DNA of 64,000 bases from Cystobacter ferrugineus (GTDB lineage: Bacteria > Myxococcota > Myxococcia > Myxococcales > Myxococcaceae): the NCBI RefSeq assembly GCF_001887355.1, contig NZ_MPIN01000014.1, positions 231,684-295,683 of the forward strand. The letters are read 5' to 3'. How positions within the stretch are numbered: the first letter of the stretch is position 1; each line of letters begins with the position of its first letter. The notes under the pieces were generated by a model, which worked only from the letters and a program-made list of their open reading frames with translations, was not told the DNA's origin and ran no database searches. The position numbers and the translations under genes are program-made. This document shows, in pieces, positions 40,418 through 48,375 of this stretch.

Positions 40418-42278
40418 GATTCTCTCGCCCGAGGAAGGGCTGAACGGCCGGGACGCGCTGCCGGTGGCGCCCTCGATGGGGCCCACGTTACAGGCCGAGC
40501 CGCGCGCTCCCCGCAGCACGGGCCCCGTGGACGGCCGCGTGGTGTGGCTCTGTGGCCTGTGCGTGCTGCTGGCGATCGCCGCGGGACTGGTGGCGCAGTT
40601 GCTCGGCACGCTCATCACGCTCATCACCCAGGTGGCCTTCTTCGGCCGGGTGTCGTTGGAGGAGGTGTCGCCAGCGGAGCACACGCGGGGCGCGTGGGTG
40701 CTCGTGATTCCCGTGCTCGGGGCGCTCGTGGTGGGGGTGATGGCGCGCTATGGCTCCAAGGCCATCCGCGGGCACGGCATCCCCGAGGCCATGGAGCAGG
40801 TGCTGCTCAACCGCAGCCGCATTCCCGCGCGAATGACGTTCCTCAAGCCGCTGTCGTCGGCGGTGGCCATCGGCACGGGAGGGCCGTTCGGCGCCGAGGG
40901 CCCCATCATCGCCACGGGCGGCGCGCTGGGCTCGCTGCTGGGCCAGGTGCTCCGGGTGACGGCGGACGAGCGCAAGGTGCTGCTGGCGGCGGGAGCGGGG
41001 GCCGGCATGGCGGCCACCTTCGGGGCGCCCGTGTCCGCGGTGCTGTTGGCCGTGGAGCTGCTGCTGTTCGAGCTCAAGCCGCGCTCGATCATCCCGGTGG
41101 CGTTGGCCACCAGCACGGCCACGGCGGTGCGGATGCTCTTCGTGGGAGGAGCGCCGGCCTTCACGGTGCCGGACGTGTCGGCCCCCGGAGGCGGCGCACT
41201 GGCCTTCTACATCGCCATGGGCGCGCTGGTGGGCGTGGCCTCGGTGGGAGCCACCCGGGCCGTCTATGCCATCGAGGATGCCTTCGAGCGGTTGCCCCTG
41301 CACTGGATGTGGTGGCCGGCGCTCGGGGCGATCGCGGTGGGGGTGGTGGGCTGGTTCGAGCCGCGAACGCTGGGCGTGGGCTACGCCAACATCGAGGCCA
41401 TCCTCTCGGGGCGGCTGGTGGGCACGGCGGCGCTCGTCTTCTGTCTGTTGAAGTTCACCTCCTGGTCCATCGCGCTGGGCAGCGGCACCTCGGGCGGGAC
41501 GCTGGCGCCGCTGTTCACCATTGGGGGTGGGCTCGGCTCGGCGCTGGGGGCGCTGGCGGTGGCGTGGGTGCCCGGGCTGGGGGTGGACGTGCGCATCGCG
41601 GCGCTGGTGGGCATGGCGGCCATCTTCGCCGGGGCGTCGCGCGCGCTGTTGGCCTCGGTGGTGTTCGCCTTCGAGACGACGCGCCAGCCCCTGGGTCTGT
41701 TGCCCCTGCTGGGCGGCTGCGCGGCGGCCTATCTCGTCTCGGCGCTACTCATGCGCCACTCCATCATGACGGAGAAGCTGGCGCGGCGCGGGGCGCGAGT
41801 GCCCACGGAATACACGGCGGACGTGCTCGCCAGCACGCTGGTGCGCGAGCAGGGATTGCGGCCCGTGGTGACCCTGCGGGCGGAGGACACGGTGGCGGCG
41901 GTGCGCGCCTGGCTCGCGGGAGGGGCGCCGGGCACGCGGCACCAGGGCTTCCCGGTGGTGGATGCGGCTGGACGGCTGCTGGGGGTCGTCACCCGGCGCG
42001 AGCTGATGGAAGAGGCGGTGGAGTCCCGGCCCGTGCGCGAGTTCATCGCCAGACCTCCAGCGGTGGTCTTCGAGGACAGCACCCTGCGCGAGGCGGCGGA
42101 CCACATGGTGAGGGAGGGCGTGGGGAGGCTACCGGTGGTCAAGCGCGACGCGCCGTGGACGCTGGTGGGAATCCTCACGCGCAGCGATCTCCTGGCCGCG
42201 CACCGCCGTCGGCTGCAAGAGGCCCACGAGCCCGAGCGGGAATGGGGTGCGCGGCGACCATCGTCCTCGTCGGCTTGA
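40404..42278 (+). CDS. ClC chloride channel/antiporter with C-terminal CBS pair
   Basis: 624 residues. Membrane region (45-450) has the ClC signatures: GHGIPEA (helix D, GSGIP equivalent), GTGGPFGAEGP (GREGP equivalent, E as gating residue), SGTSGGTLAPL (GxFxP equivalent) and a later conserved tyrosine region. Residues ~480-605 contain two CBS domains (TLRAEDTVAAVRAWLAGG... and FEDSTLREAADHMVREGVGRLPVVKRDAPWTLVGILTRSDL), which bind adenine nucleotides. The usual Ser of GSGIP is replaced by His (GHGIP), so selectivity could differ. It is coupled to a MarR gene, an unusual arrangement. Chloride/proton exchange is the likely activity. Confidence 0.9.
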   Translation: MKRPEILSPEEGLNGRDALPVAPSMGPTLQAEPRAPRSTGPVDGRVVWLCGLCVLLAIAAGLVAQLLGTLITLITQVAFFGRVSLEEVSPAEHTRGAWVLVIPVLGALVVGVMARYGSKAIRGHGIPEAMEQVLLNRSRIPARMTFLKPLSSAVAIGTGGPFGAEGPIIATGGALGSLLGQVLRVTADERKVLLAAGAGAGMAATFGAPVSAVLLAVELLLFELKPRSIIPVALATSTATAVRMLFVGGAPAFTVPDVSAPGGGALAFYIAMGALVGVASVGATRAVYAIEDAFERLPLHWMWWPALGAIAVGVVGWFEPRTLGVGYANIEAILSGRLVGTAALVFCLLKFTSWSIALGSGTSGGTLAPLFTIGGGLGSALGALAVAWVPGLGVDVRIAALVGMAAIFAGASRALLASVVFAFETTRQPLGLLPLLGGCAAAYLVSALLMRHSIMTEKLARRGARVPTEYTADVLASTLVREQGLRPVVTLRAEDTVAAVRAWLAGGAPGTRHQGFPVVDAAGRLLGVVTRRELMEEAVESRPVREFIARPPAVVFEDSTLREAADHMVREGVGRLPVVKRDAPWTLVGILTRSDLLAAHRRRLQEAHEPEREWGARRPSSSSA

Positions 42279-42364
42279 CCTCGACATGGCGGGACCTACC
42301 AGACGCGGGACCGGCCCCTGGTCAATCCAACGGGCCATCCCTACCTCAACAGGGGGGAGGTCAC

Positions 42365-42868
42365 ATGCCAGAGAAAACCAAGCAACTGCGCGCCAAGAGC
42401 GCCAAGGCCAAGGGCACGACGATGACGGTGAAGGCCTCGGATACCGGCGATGTCCCCGCCGGAAAGAGCGCCCATGCCCTCAAGAAGAGCCGCGGTGTCG
42501 TCGGTAGCACTCGGACCGCCGAGCGCTCCGTCAGCCGGCGCCGCCCACCCGGTGAGGGCAAGACGGCCCAGAGCCTCAAGCTGCCCCTGCGCGAGACTGG
42601 CAGCAGCACCTCGCGCCGCGAGACGATTCCGGACGAGGCCGCCGCCACCTATCGTCAGGGGCACCGCCGCAAGACGGTGGCCACCGAGGAGGCCGCCGCC
42701 TACCGCCGCGAGGAGCGTCCCAAGGTCCCGCGCAACGAGGCGAAGCAGCGCCAGGAGGCGCGCAGCAAGCGCGGCTCACCCGTCCAGGGCCGCAAGAAGG
42801 CCCCGAGCGAGATGGACATCACCCGCCAGGGCGGACCGCGCAAGCGTCTCCCCCTCCACGGCGGTTGA
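42365..42868 (+). CDS. Highly basic, low-complexity protein
   Basis: 167 residues starting at ATG 42365 with a strong GGGGGGAGG site. It is rich in Lys, Arg, Ala and Thr throughout (KTKQLRAKSAKAKG, RRRPPGEGKTAQSLK, RREERPKVPRNEAKQRQEAR), has no signal, membrane helix or recognised fold, and looks intrinsically disordered. A histone-H1-like nucleic-acid-binding protein is one guess; no positive evidence. It lies 86 nt after the ClC gene and is convergent with the TetR gene. Confidence 0.65.
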   Translation: MPEKTKQLRAKSAKAKGTTMTVKASDTGDVPAGKSAHALKKSRGVVGSTRTAERSVSRRRPPGEGKTAQSLKLPLRETGSSTSRRETIPDEAAATYRQGHRRKTVATEEAAAYRREERPKVPRNEAKQRQEARSKRGSPVQGRKKAPSEMDITRQGGPRKRLPLHGG

Positions 42869-42882
42869 GTCACCGGGCACGC

Positions 42883-43533
42883 TCAGCCCCTCTTGCCACC
42901 GGCCGGGGGGGCCTTGCCCTTCCTGGCGGCGCCCTTCTGGACCTTGTCCTTCATGCCGGCCGGCTCGATGCCGGCCGCGATGGTCCGCAGTGCGTCCGCC
43001 AGATCCTTGCTCGATGGGGCGCGCGCTGGATCCACCAGCCACTGCATCAGCAACCCGCTGAGGAGGGCCTGGTAGAACGAACCGACCGCCCATGCCTTCC
43101 TGTCGGTGGTGGCATCCAGGCCCTGGAACATCCGGGCCAGATGGACGCGCCCCGACTCCAGACCGATGGCGAGCTGCTCGCGGACCTCCGGCACGTGCCC
43201 GGCGCTCGCGAAGACCTCGAGGTTCGCGGACACCATCTGCCGGTGCGTGGCGAACGACTCGAACACGTGCTTCCAGATGGCCTCGAACCGCTCCAGGGGC
43301 GTGGCCTCGGCCTGGACCTCGGCGGCCAGCGCGCGCAGCATCTCCTCGCCCCACTCGTCGCACGCGTGGAGGAGCGCCGCATTCAACAGCGCCTCGGTGG
43401 ATTTGAAGTGATAGCCGATCGCCGCCAGGCTCGTTCCCGCCGCGGCGGCGATGTCGCGCGCCGTCGTCCGCGCGTACCCCTTCTCGTACAGGCAGCGCCT
43501 GGCCCCCGCGAGCAGATCCTCACGATTTCCCAT
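42883..43533 (-). CDS. TetR-family repressor
   Basis: 216 residues from ATG 43533, starting directly on the canonical N-terminus (MGNREDLLAGARRCLYEKGYARTTARDIAAAAGTSLAAIGYHFKSTEALLNAAL), a tetracycline-repressor helix-turn-helix. The helical C-terminal domain (~60-200) forms the dimer and ligand pocket. The last 20 residues are Lys/Gly-rich. It diverges from the ketopantoate-reductase-like gene across 90 bp that contain two perfect or near-perfect palindromes, which are its presumed operators. Confidence 0.85.
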   Translation of the reverse strand: MGNREDLLAGARRCLYEKGYARTTARDIAAAAGTSLAAIGYHFKSTEALLNAALLHACDEWGEEMLRALAAEVQAEATPLERFEAIWKHVFESFATHRQMVSANLEVFASAGHVPEVREQLAIGLESGRVHLARMFQGLDATTDRKAWAVGSFYQALLSGLLMQWLVDPARAPSSKDLADALRTIAAGIEPAGMKDKVQKGAARKGKAPPAGGKRG

Positions 43534-43564
43534 GGGTGGGAGCATACCCGATATCGGCACAAAC

Positions 43565-43614
43565 GTCTTGGACACTTGTCCTAGACTTATGTCCAAGACA
43601 TTTGTACAAATGTC
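43565..43614. promoter_or_regulatory. Operator region with two palindromes
   Basis: GTCTTGGACA (43565-43574) and its exact complement TGTCCAAGAC (43590-43599) form an outer inverted repeat around GGACAcTTGTCC. Next to it, GACATTTGTACAAATGTC (43597-43614) is an 18-bp perfect palindrome 10 bp before the start codon. Both are typical of TetR operators. Confidence 0.6.
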
Positions 43615-43623
43615 TCACCCACC

Positions 43624-44487
43624 ATGAAAATCGCCATCGTCGGTCCCGGTGCCATTGGCAGTACTTTCGCTTTTCACCTCGCTCGCGCGGGTCACGACGT
43701 GACGGTCGTCGCGCGCGGCGCACGCCTCGCGCGGCTCGAGCAGGATCGCGCCATCGTCACCACGGAGGGGCAACGCGCGCCGGTCGAGGTGAGTGCCGCG
43801 CTCGACACCACCACCCCGTGGGATCTGGTGCTGGTCTCCGTGCTCGAATCACAGGTCGATGCGGTGTTGCCCGCGCTGCGACACAGCGCCGCGAAGCAGG
43901 TGATGTTCATGTTCAACACCTTCGCGCCGCTCGACCGGCTGCGCGACGCGGTGGGGGCTCACCGCTTCGTCTTTGGCTTTCCAGCCATCCTCGCCGAGCT
44001 CAAGGAGGGCAAGCTCAAGTCCCACGTCATCCCCCGCTCGTTCTCCGCGCTGCAGCTCACCATCGTGACGGACCCCGCCTGGGCCGAGCACTTCTCGAAG
44101 GCCGGAATCCCCACCGACACGCAGCCCGACATGCACAGTTGGTTGCGGACCCACGCGGCCGTGGTGGTGCCCGTGATGCTCACCGCGAACCGTGCGCACG
44201 AGCGCGGGTCTGGGCTCTCGTGGAAGGAGTCGCGCGAGCTCGCGCTCTGCCTGGCCGAGGGGTTCGCGCTCGTTCGCTCACTCGGTCATCCGGTGACGCC
44301 CTCGAACCTGGCGATCCTCGGCAAGCTACCGGCTCCGGTCACCACGCTCGGGCTGTGGATGCTCAGCCGCCACCCCTTGATGGCCTCACTCGGAGGACAT
44401 GGGTCCGGGGAGGCGCGCACGCTGATCGACGCCATGGTCGCCGCCGCGCCAGCGCGAAGCACGAGGCTCCAGTCGCTGCGGCCGTGA
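43624..44487 (+). CDS. 2-dehydropantoate 2-reductase-like protein
   Basis: 287 residues. The N-terminal Rossmann motif is G7-P-G-A-I-G12 (IAIVGPGAIGSTFAFHLARAGHDVTVVAR), as in ApbA/PanE (ketopantoate reductase, NADPH). The C-terminal domain is diverged: the catalytic Lys/Asn positions of PanE are not clearly found, although WLRTHAAVVVPV recalls the family's conserved K-region. It may therefore act on a different 2-oxo acid or be a side-branch member. The gene is divergent from a TetR repressor and probably induced by its ligand. Confidence 0.75.
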   Translation: MKIAIVGPGAIGSTFAFHLARAGHDVTVVARGARLARLEQDRAIVTTEGQRAPVEVSAALDTTTPWDLVLVSVLESQVDAVLPALRHSAAKQVMFMFNTFAPLDRLRDAVGAHRFVFGFPAILAELKEGKLKSHVIPRSFSALQLTIVTDPAWAEHFSKAGIPTDTQPDMHSWLRTHAAVVVPVMLTANRAHERGSGLSWKESRELALCLAEGFALVRSLGHPVTPSNLAILGKLPAPVTTLGLWMLSRHPLMASLGGHGSGEARTLIDAMVAAAPARSTRLQSLRP

Positions 44488-44531
44488 TGCCAGCCCGGCC
44501 TCCAGAGGTTTCGTCCCCAGGTTCGCGGGGC

Positions 44532-44951
44532 TCAATCCGGCATGGTGTCGAAGGCCGGAAGGTCCGGCGGTAGCGCGACCCAGGCCGGGCGAGCGCGATT
44601 GAAGATCGCGACCTCTGGATGGAAGGATGACGGATCGTCCAGGGAGCCTGCATAGATCGTGTGGGAATCGTCCTTGCCGACCTCTCCCCCGAACACGAGC
44701 CCGCCGCAGACAGGACAGAAATTGCGCACGGCGTCACCGCCCTTGAAGGACTTTGACCGGAACTGCCGTGTCTCGCCGCTGAAGCGAACCGCGGAGCTCG
44801 CGAACCCCATGAAGGGGATGAACCCCGAACCAGAGGCTTTCCGGCAGTCGGCGCAGTAGCAACAGCCAGTGAACAACGGCTTCCCCTCGGCTTCGTACCG
44901 CACCGCGCCGCAGAGACAACCGCCCGTGTAACGAACCCCGATTTCACCCAT
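44532..44951 (-). CDS. GFA/CENP-V-type glutathione-dependent Cys-zinc protein
   Basis: 139 residues with the GFA pattern: GGCLCGAVRY near the N-terminus, CCYCADCRKASGSGF, then FCPVCGG and a closing beta segment. The cysteines bind two zincs. Family members include glutathione-dependent formaldehyde-activating enzymes, but many have unknown substrates. The start is the ATG at 44951, which begins MGEIGVRY. It is convergent with the ketopantoate-reductase-like gene. It is followed by the unrelated serine protease on the same strand. Confidence 0.8.
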   Translation of the reverse strand: MGEIGVRYTGGCLCGAVRYEAEGKPLFTGCCYCADCRKASGSGFIPFMGFASSAVRFSGETRQFRSKSFKGGDAVRNFCPVCGGLVFGGEVGKDDSHTIYAGSLDDPSSFHPEVAIFNRARPAWVALPPDLPAFDTMPD

Positions 44952-44988
44952 TCCTGGGTTCTACCGGGCGTCCAGTTCGCGGACAATC

Positions 44989-45759
44989 TCAGCGCTCGGC
45001 GAGGTCGGCGCTCTGCAGGTACGGGGACGCGTCGACAATCGATTCCGCGGTCCAACCCCGGTTGGTGCCGTGGCCCTTCTCGTCGCAATCGCCGTCGGTG
45101 TGGATGCCCACCAGATGGCCTTGGCGGTTGAGCACGCCCGCGCCGGAGCTCCCGACCAGGGTGTCCAGGTCCGAGTAGTAGACAAGCCGGTTGCATGAGG
45201 CCAGGAAGCTGCCTTCGGCGATGACCTTGGGCCGGCCCCGGGGGTGCTGGATGATGGCCAACCGCTCGCTGCTCCGGGTCGTCAACGAGACCGGCGTGAC
45301 CGCGGGAAGCGCGTCGGGCTTGATGAGCGCATAGTCGGGGTCGAGCGATTGCTCGATGACGGAGCCCTCGACCACCAGCGGGTCGCCGTCGGGCTCGTTC
45401 TCGAAGTTGAAGACCAGCAGCGACCGGTCTCCGAGCCCGACACAGTGACCCGCGGTCAACACCACCGGTCCCGCGCTCGCATCGATCAGCGTTCCGGTGC
45501 AGCGTCCGTCGATCAGGACGACCGCGTCTTCCCTGTCCTGGACGACGTCGGCGAACTCGCCCTGGTAGCTGTTGATGGGGGTGAAATCGAGGGTCGGACC
45601 GCACTGCCAGAGGCTGCTCACCTCCGGCTCCTTCGGCTCCTCGCAGACCGGGGGATCCACGGGCACCGCCGTTCCACAGGCCACAACGCCCAGGATGACG
45701 GTGCCCGCGAGGAGCGGGCCCCACAGGGTCATGAACGGACCAGGGGGCTGTCGCGCCAT
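44989..45759 (-). CDS. Trypsin-like serine protease, lipoprotein
   Basis: 256 residues from ATG 45759, which starts one base after the M57 gene's stop codon (TGAGATG), so translation is coupled. A lipobox (VVAC, C28) anchors it. The triad is present: H105 in LTAGHC, D142 in PDYALI and S205 in GSSGAGVL (GxSG). The chymotrypsin S1 fold is truncated relative to trypsin. Cysteines pair within the domain. There is no propeptide cleavage site that could be recognised. It belongs with the upstream metalloprotease as a secreted protease pair. Confidence 0.85.
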   Translation of the reverse strand: MARQPPGPFMTLWGPLLAGTVILGVVACGTAVPVDPPVCEEPKEPEVSSLWQCGPTLDFTPINSYQGEFADVVQDREDAVVLIDGRCTGTLIDASAGPVVLTAGHCVGLGDRSLLVFNFENEPDGDPLVVEGSVIEQSLDPDYALIKPDALPAVTPVSLTTRSSERLAIIQHPRGRPKVIAEGSFLASCNRLVYYSDLDTLVGSSGAGVLNRQGHLVGIHTDGDCDEKGHGTNRGWTAESIVDASPYLQSADLAER

Positions 45760-45760
45760 C

Positions 45761-46525
45761 TCAGTAGAGGTAGTTCAGCGCCGTCTTGTCGGAGCTGGTC
45801 CACTCGCCGGTCTCGGACGAGCGGAAGCAGGAGTTCATGATCGAACCGCCCACCGTGGCCGTGCTCGACGTGCCGGGGATGAGGATGGCGCCCACGCCCG
45901 CGGTGCCCTCGTTGGTGGCGCTGCCACCGCAGCTGATGGAGCGGTTGTAGTAGTCCGAGTGGCGGAAGCCGATCGCGTGGCCGAGCTCGTGGGTGATGAC
46001 GTGCTCGTTCACGTCAGCGCTGTAGCTCTGCAGGCCGGTGCCGATGTTGATGGTGCCGTAGGGCTTGCCGCCCGAGGGGAAGCCCGCGGAGCCGCCGGCG
46101 CCAGACATGGTCGTCGCGGTGATGTTCGCGGTGCAGCCGGTGGTGGGTCCACGCGCGAAGGTGATGCGCAGCCCCAGGCCGTTGTAGTTGGCAATGGCCG
46201 CATCGAGACCGGCGCTGAGCCGGCTGTAGCTGTTGAAGGAGGAGGTGGGGTTGACGCAGATCTTCGTCACGGTGGTGCCGACGAGGTTGGTCGTCCGGTA
46301 CTGCTCCGCGCTCTCCTTGCCGGGCTGGAGCATCTCGCGGGAGGCCTCGAGGGTCACGTGAGCGTCTTGTCCCACGTACACGGCATCCTCGTGGACCATG
46401 ATGTCGTCGGCCGGAAAGCCGGCCTCGACCAGGTTGGAGATGATCTCCTGCTGCTCGGCCTGCGGGTCGACACCGCAGCCAGCGAGGGCAACACCAGCCA
46501 GCAACGCCATGGAAAGCTTACGCAT
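45761..46525 (-). CDS. M57 (HEIGH-type) metalloprotease, lipoprotein
   Basis: 254 residues from ATG 46525 with AAAAGGAAG eight bases upstream. Lipobox LAGC (C17). The catalytic motif H179-E-L-G-H183-A-I-G-F-R-H189 is HExxHxxGxxH. The rest matches the dual-action HEIGH peptidase family (M57), known from myxobacteria. Residues about 20-75 could be an inhibitory propeptide-like segment (EIISNLVEAGFPADDIMV). The downstream trypsin-like gene is coupled to it. Activity in the envelope or medium against proteins is expected. Confidence 0.85.
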   Translation of the reverse strand: MRKLSMALLAGVALAGCGVDPQAEQQEIISNLVEAGFPADDIMVHEDAVYVGQDAHVTLEASREMLQPGKESAEQYRTTNLVGTTVTKICVNPTSSFNSYSRLSAGLDAAIANYNGLGLRITFARGPTTGCTANITATTMSGAGGSAGFPSGGKPYGTINIGTGLQSYSADVNEHVITHELGHAIGFRHSDYYNRSISCGGSATNEGTAGVGAILIPGTSSTATVGGSIMNSCFRSSETGEWTSSDKTALNYLY

Positions 46526-46962
46526 GGGGGCTTCCTTTTCGAGAGACGACGGGGGTTGGACGCTGTCGCCTGGGGGGTTCCAGCCGCGACCGCGCGCCCC
46601 TCCATGAGCAACCCTCGGGCCAATACCTGGGTACACCAGAAAACAAGGACTTAGCCGGCAATACCCGCCAGTCCTGGAGCACGGGCGCTCCCACTTTCTG
46701 GGATTTCTTGTAAAGAACCCTGACGTTTTCTGGTGAAACATTTGTGGGCTCAAAGGGTTACGCACACGACACCGGACTGTCCGAGTCTCGGACAGGGTGC
46801 TTTCCAATCGGACAGTGGGTCCTTACCGGCCAGCGGCCTGGTCCACGAAGCGCTCGGCCAGCGCGCGCCGTGAACTCCCCGTTTCAAGGATCCGAGTGTG
46901 CCCGGATGTGCTCCTGGTCCTTGGAATGGGCGTGAATCCACACCCGGTGTATCAAGTCCCAC
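46526..46962. other. Divergent intergenic region with several inverted repeats
   Basis: 437 bp without a gene. It contains CACCAGAAAAC at 46634-46644 and its exact complement GTTTTCTGGTG at 46725-46735, a related CTTTCTGGG near 46693, and CTGTCCGA/TCGGACAG (46777-46795) with another TCGGACAG at 46808-46815. These lie between the M57 gene (minus) and the lipoprotein gene (plus) and probably bind regulators. AT content is raised around 46690-46740. Confidence 0.6.
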
Positions 46963-48147
46963 ATGCACATGCGCCACTCCACCCTCCCCCTCGCCGCGCT
47001 GCTGGGCGCGGCCCTGTCCTTCCTCCCGGGCTGCGAGAGCACGAAGTCGAGCAGCCCTTCCCCTTCCGACACCCGAGCCCAGGAGCCCACCGCCATGAAG
47101 GCCGCCGAAGCCTGGAAGCGCGCCCGCGTGGGCGATCGCGTCACCTACTCCTTCTCCGCGACCCAGAGCTCCGAGCCCCGCGGCGGCGGCACCGCGCGCA
47201 CCCTCGGCGGCCAGTTGACACTGGAGGTGGTGGCCGTGCAGCAACCCTGGGTCTGGGTGCGCCTGGCCTACACCGACGAGGCCGGCAAGCCCCTGTCGCA
47301 CCCGCGGCTGGCGCAGGATCTGCTCCTGCCCGTGCGAGCGGACACGACGCGTCCGCTCGACGTGCCCTACGCGGGCACGGCCAGCGCCGAGACTCCTTCC
47401 AGCGCGGGCCGCACCTGGGAGGCCGTGCGCTACGTCAGCGATCAGCGCCCCGTGGACGGCCCCCTGCGCACGCGCGTGTACGCCAACGAGCCGGGCCCGC
47501 TCTACCTCACCCGCGGCCTGCTCGACGCGAACACCACGCTCTCCGGCTTTGGCGCCGCGGGCGGCATCCAGCTCACCCTGCGCGAGCTCCGCGAGGGCTC
47601 GGCCGATGCCAACGCCTCCGTGCCCGCGCTGGAGCGGCCCCTGGGTCCGGGCGCGTACTACGACCGGCGCGTGGAGGTGGGCCCCGCGCCCAGCGAGCAG
47701 CGCGTGTGCTTCGCCGCCGAGCGTGGCTACCTCCTGCGCACCGAGGGCCCCATCGACACCAACGCCGCCCCCTGCTCCGACTTCTCCCAGGCCGAGCCGG
47801 AGCCCCTGGAGGAGGTGCTGTTGAGCCTGCCCATGGAGGCGCTGTCCTCGGGGGACTGGCCTCCCGCCGCCGCCGCGTCCGGCACCCGTGGCACCTTCAC
47901 CGCGGAGGGCCGCGACGTGCCCGCCCTCATCGAGCAGCGCACCGAGAACTTCGAGGGCGCCCCGCGCGTCTTCTCGGAGACCTACGCGGCCGAGCCGTGG
48001 GCCCCGGGGCTCGCGGGCCTGCCCTATGAGGCGCGCTTCCAGCCGCTCGCCAGCAGCACCGAGCGCGAGGTCGCCGGTGGCAAGCGCGAGTCCGAGGGCG
48101 GCACGCGGCTCGTACGCTGGGGCTCGTGGCTCGGGGGCCAGAAGTAA
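46963..48147 (+). CDS. Lipoprotein of unknown function
   Basis: 394 residues from ATG 46963 (46969 also possible). Lipobox FLPGC ends the signal. The body is beta-rich with an N-terminal domain (RVTYSFSATQSSEPRG... LEVVAVQQPWVWVRLAY) and a longer C-terminal region; it contains only scattered cysteines and no catalytic motif. It resembles myxobacterial DUF6068-type lipoproteins, a tentative match. It sits between divergent protease genes and a di-heme gene without obvious operon links. A terminator follows. Confidence 0.65.
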   Translation: MHMRHSTLPLAALLGAALSFLPGCESTKSSSPSPSDTRAQEPTAMKAAEAWKRARVGDRVTYSFSATQSSEPRGGGTARTLGGQLTLEVVAVQQPWVWVRLAYTDEAGKPLSHPRLAQDLLLPVRADTTRPLDVPYAGTASAETPSSAGRTWEAVRYVSDQRPVDGPLRTRVYANEPGPLYLTRGLLDANTTLSGFGAAGGIQLTLRELREGSADANASVPALERPLGPGAYYDRRVEVGPAPSEQRVCFAAERGYLLRTEGPIDTNAAPCSDFSQAEPEPLEEVLLSLPMEALSSGDWPPAAAASGTRGTFTAEGRDVPALIEQRTENFEGAPRVFSETYAAEPWAPGLAGLPYEARFQPLASSTEREVAGGKRESEGGTRLVRWGSWLGGQK

Positions 48148-48184
48148 CAGCGGCCCTCGGCGTCGTCCGCCTCGCGGAGGAACG

Positions 48185-48214
48185 CCACCTGGCGCGTACA
48201 ACCGGGCCAGGTGG
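48185..48214 (+). terminator. Terminator after lipoprotein gene
   Basis: Nine-base-pair stem CCACCTGGC / GCCAGGTGG with a 12-nt loop, 37 nt past the stop codon. Confidence 0.6.
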
Positions 48215-48375
48215 TGTCCCGTGAACCGCCGTGCCCCCCTTGTCGGCCACTGGATTCACCCCGCGGCCAGGCTTCCGGCAACCAACACACCTGCATCCGG
48301 GTACGTACCGGACCGCGAGTTCTTTTCTCTAAGCCATCCGCCGACCGTGGGATCGACCCCGGCGTGGGAGGCACG

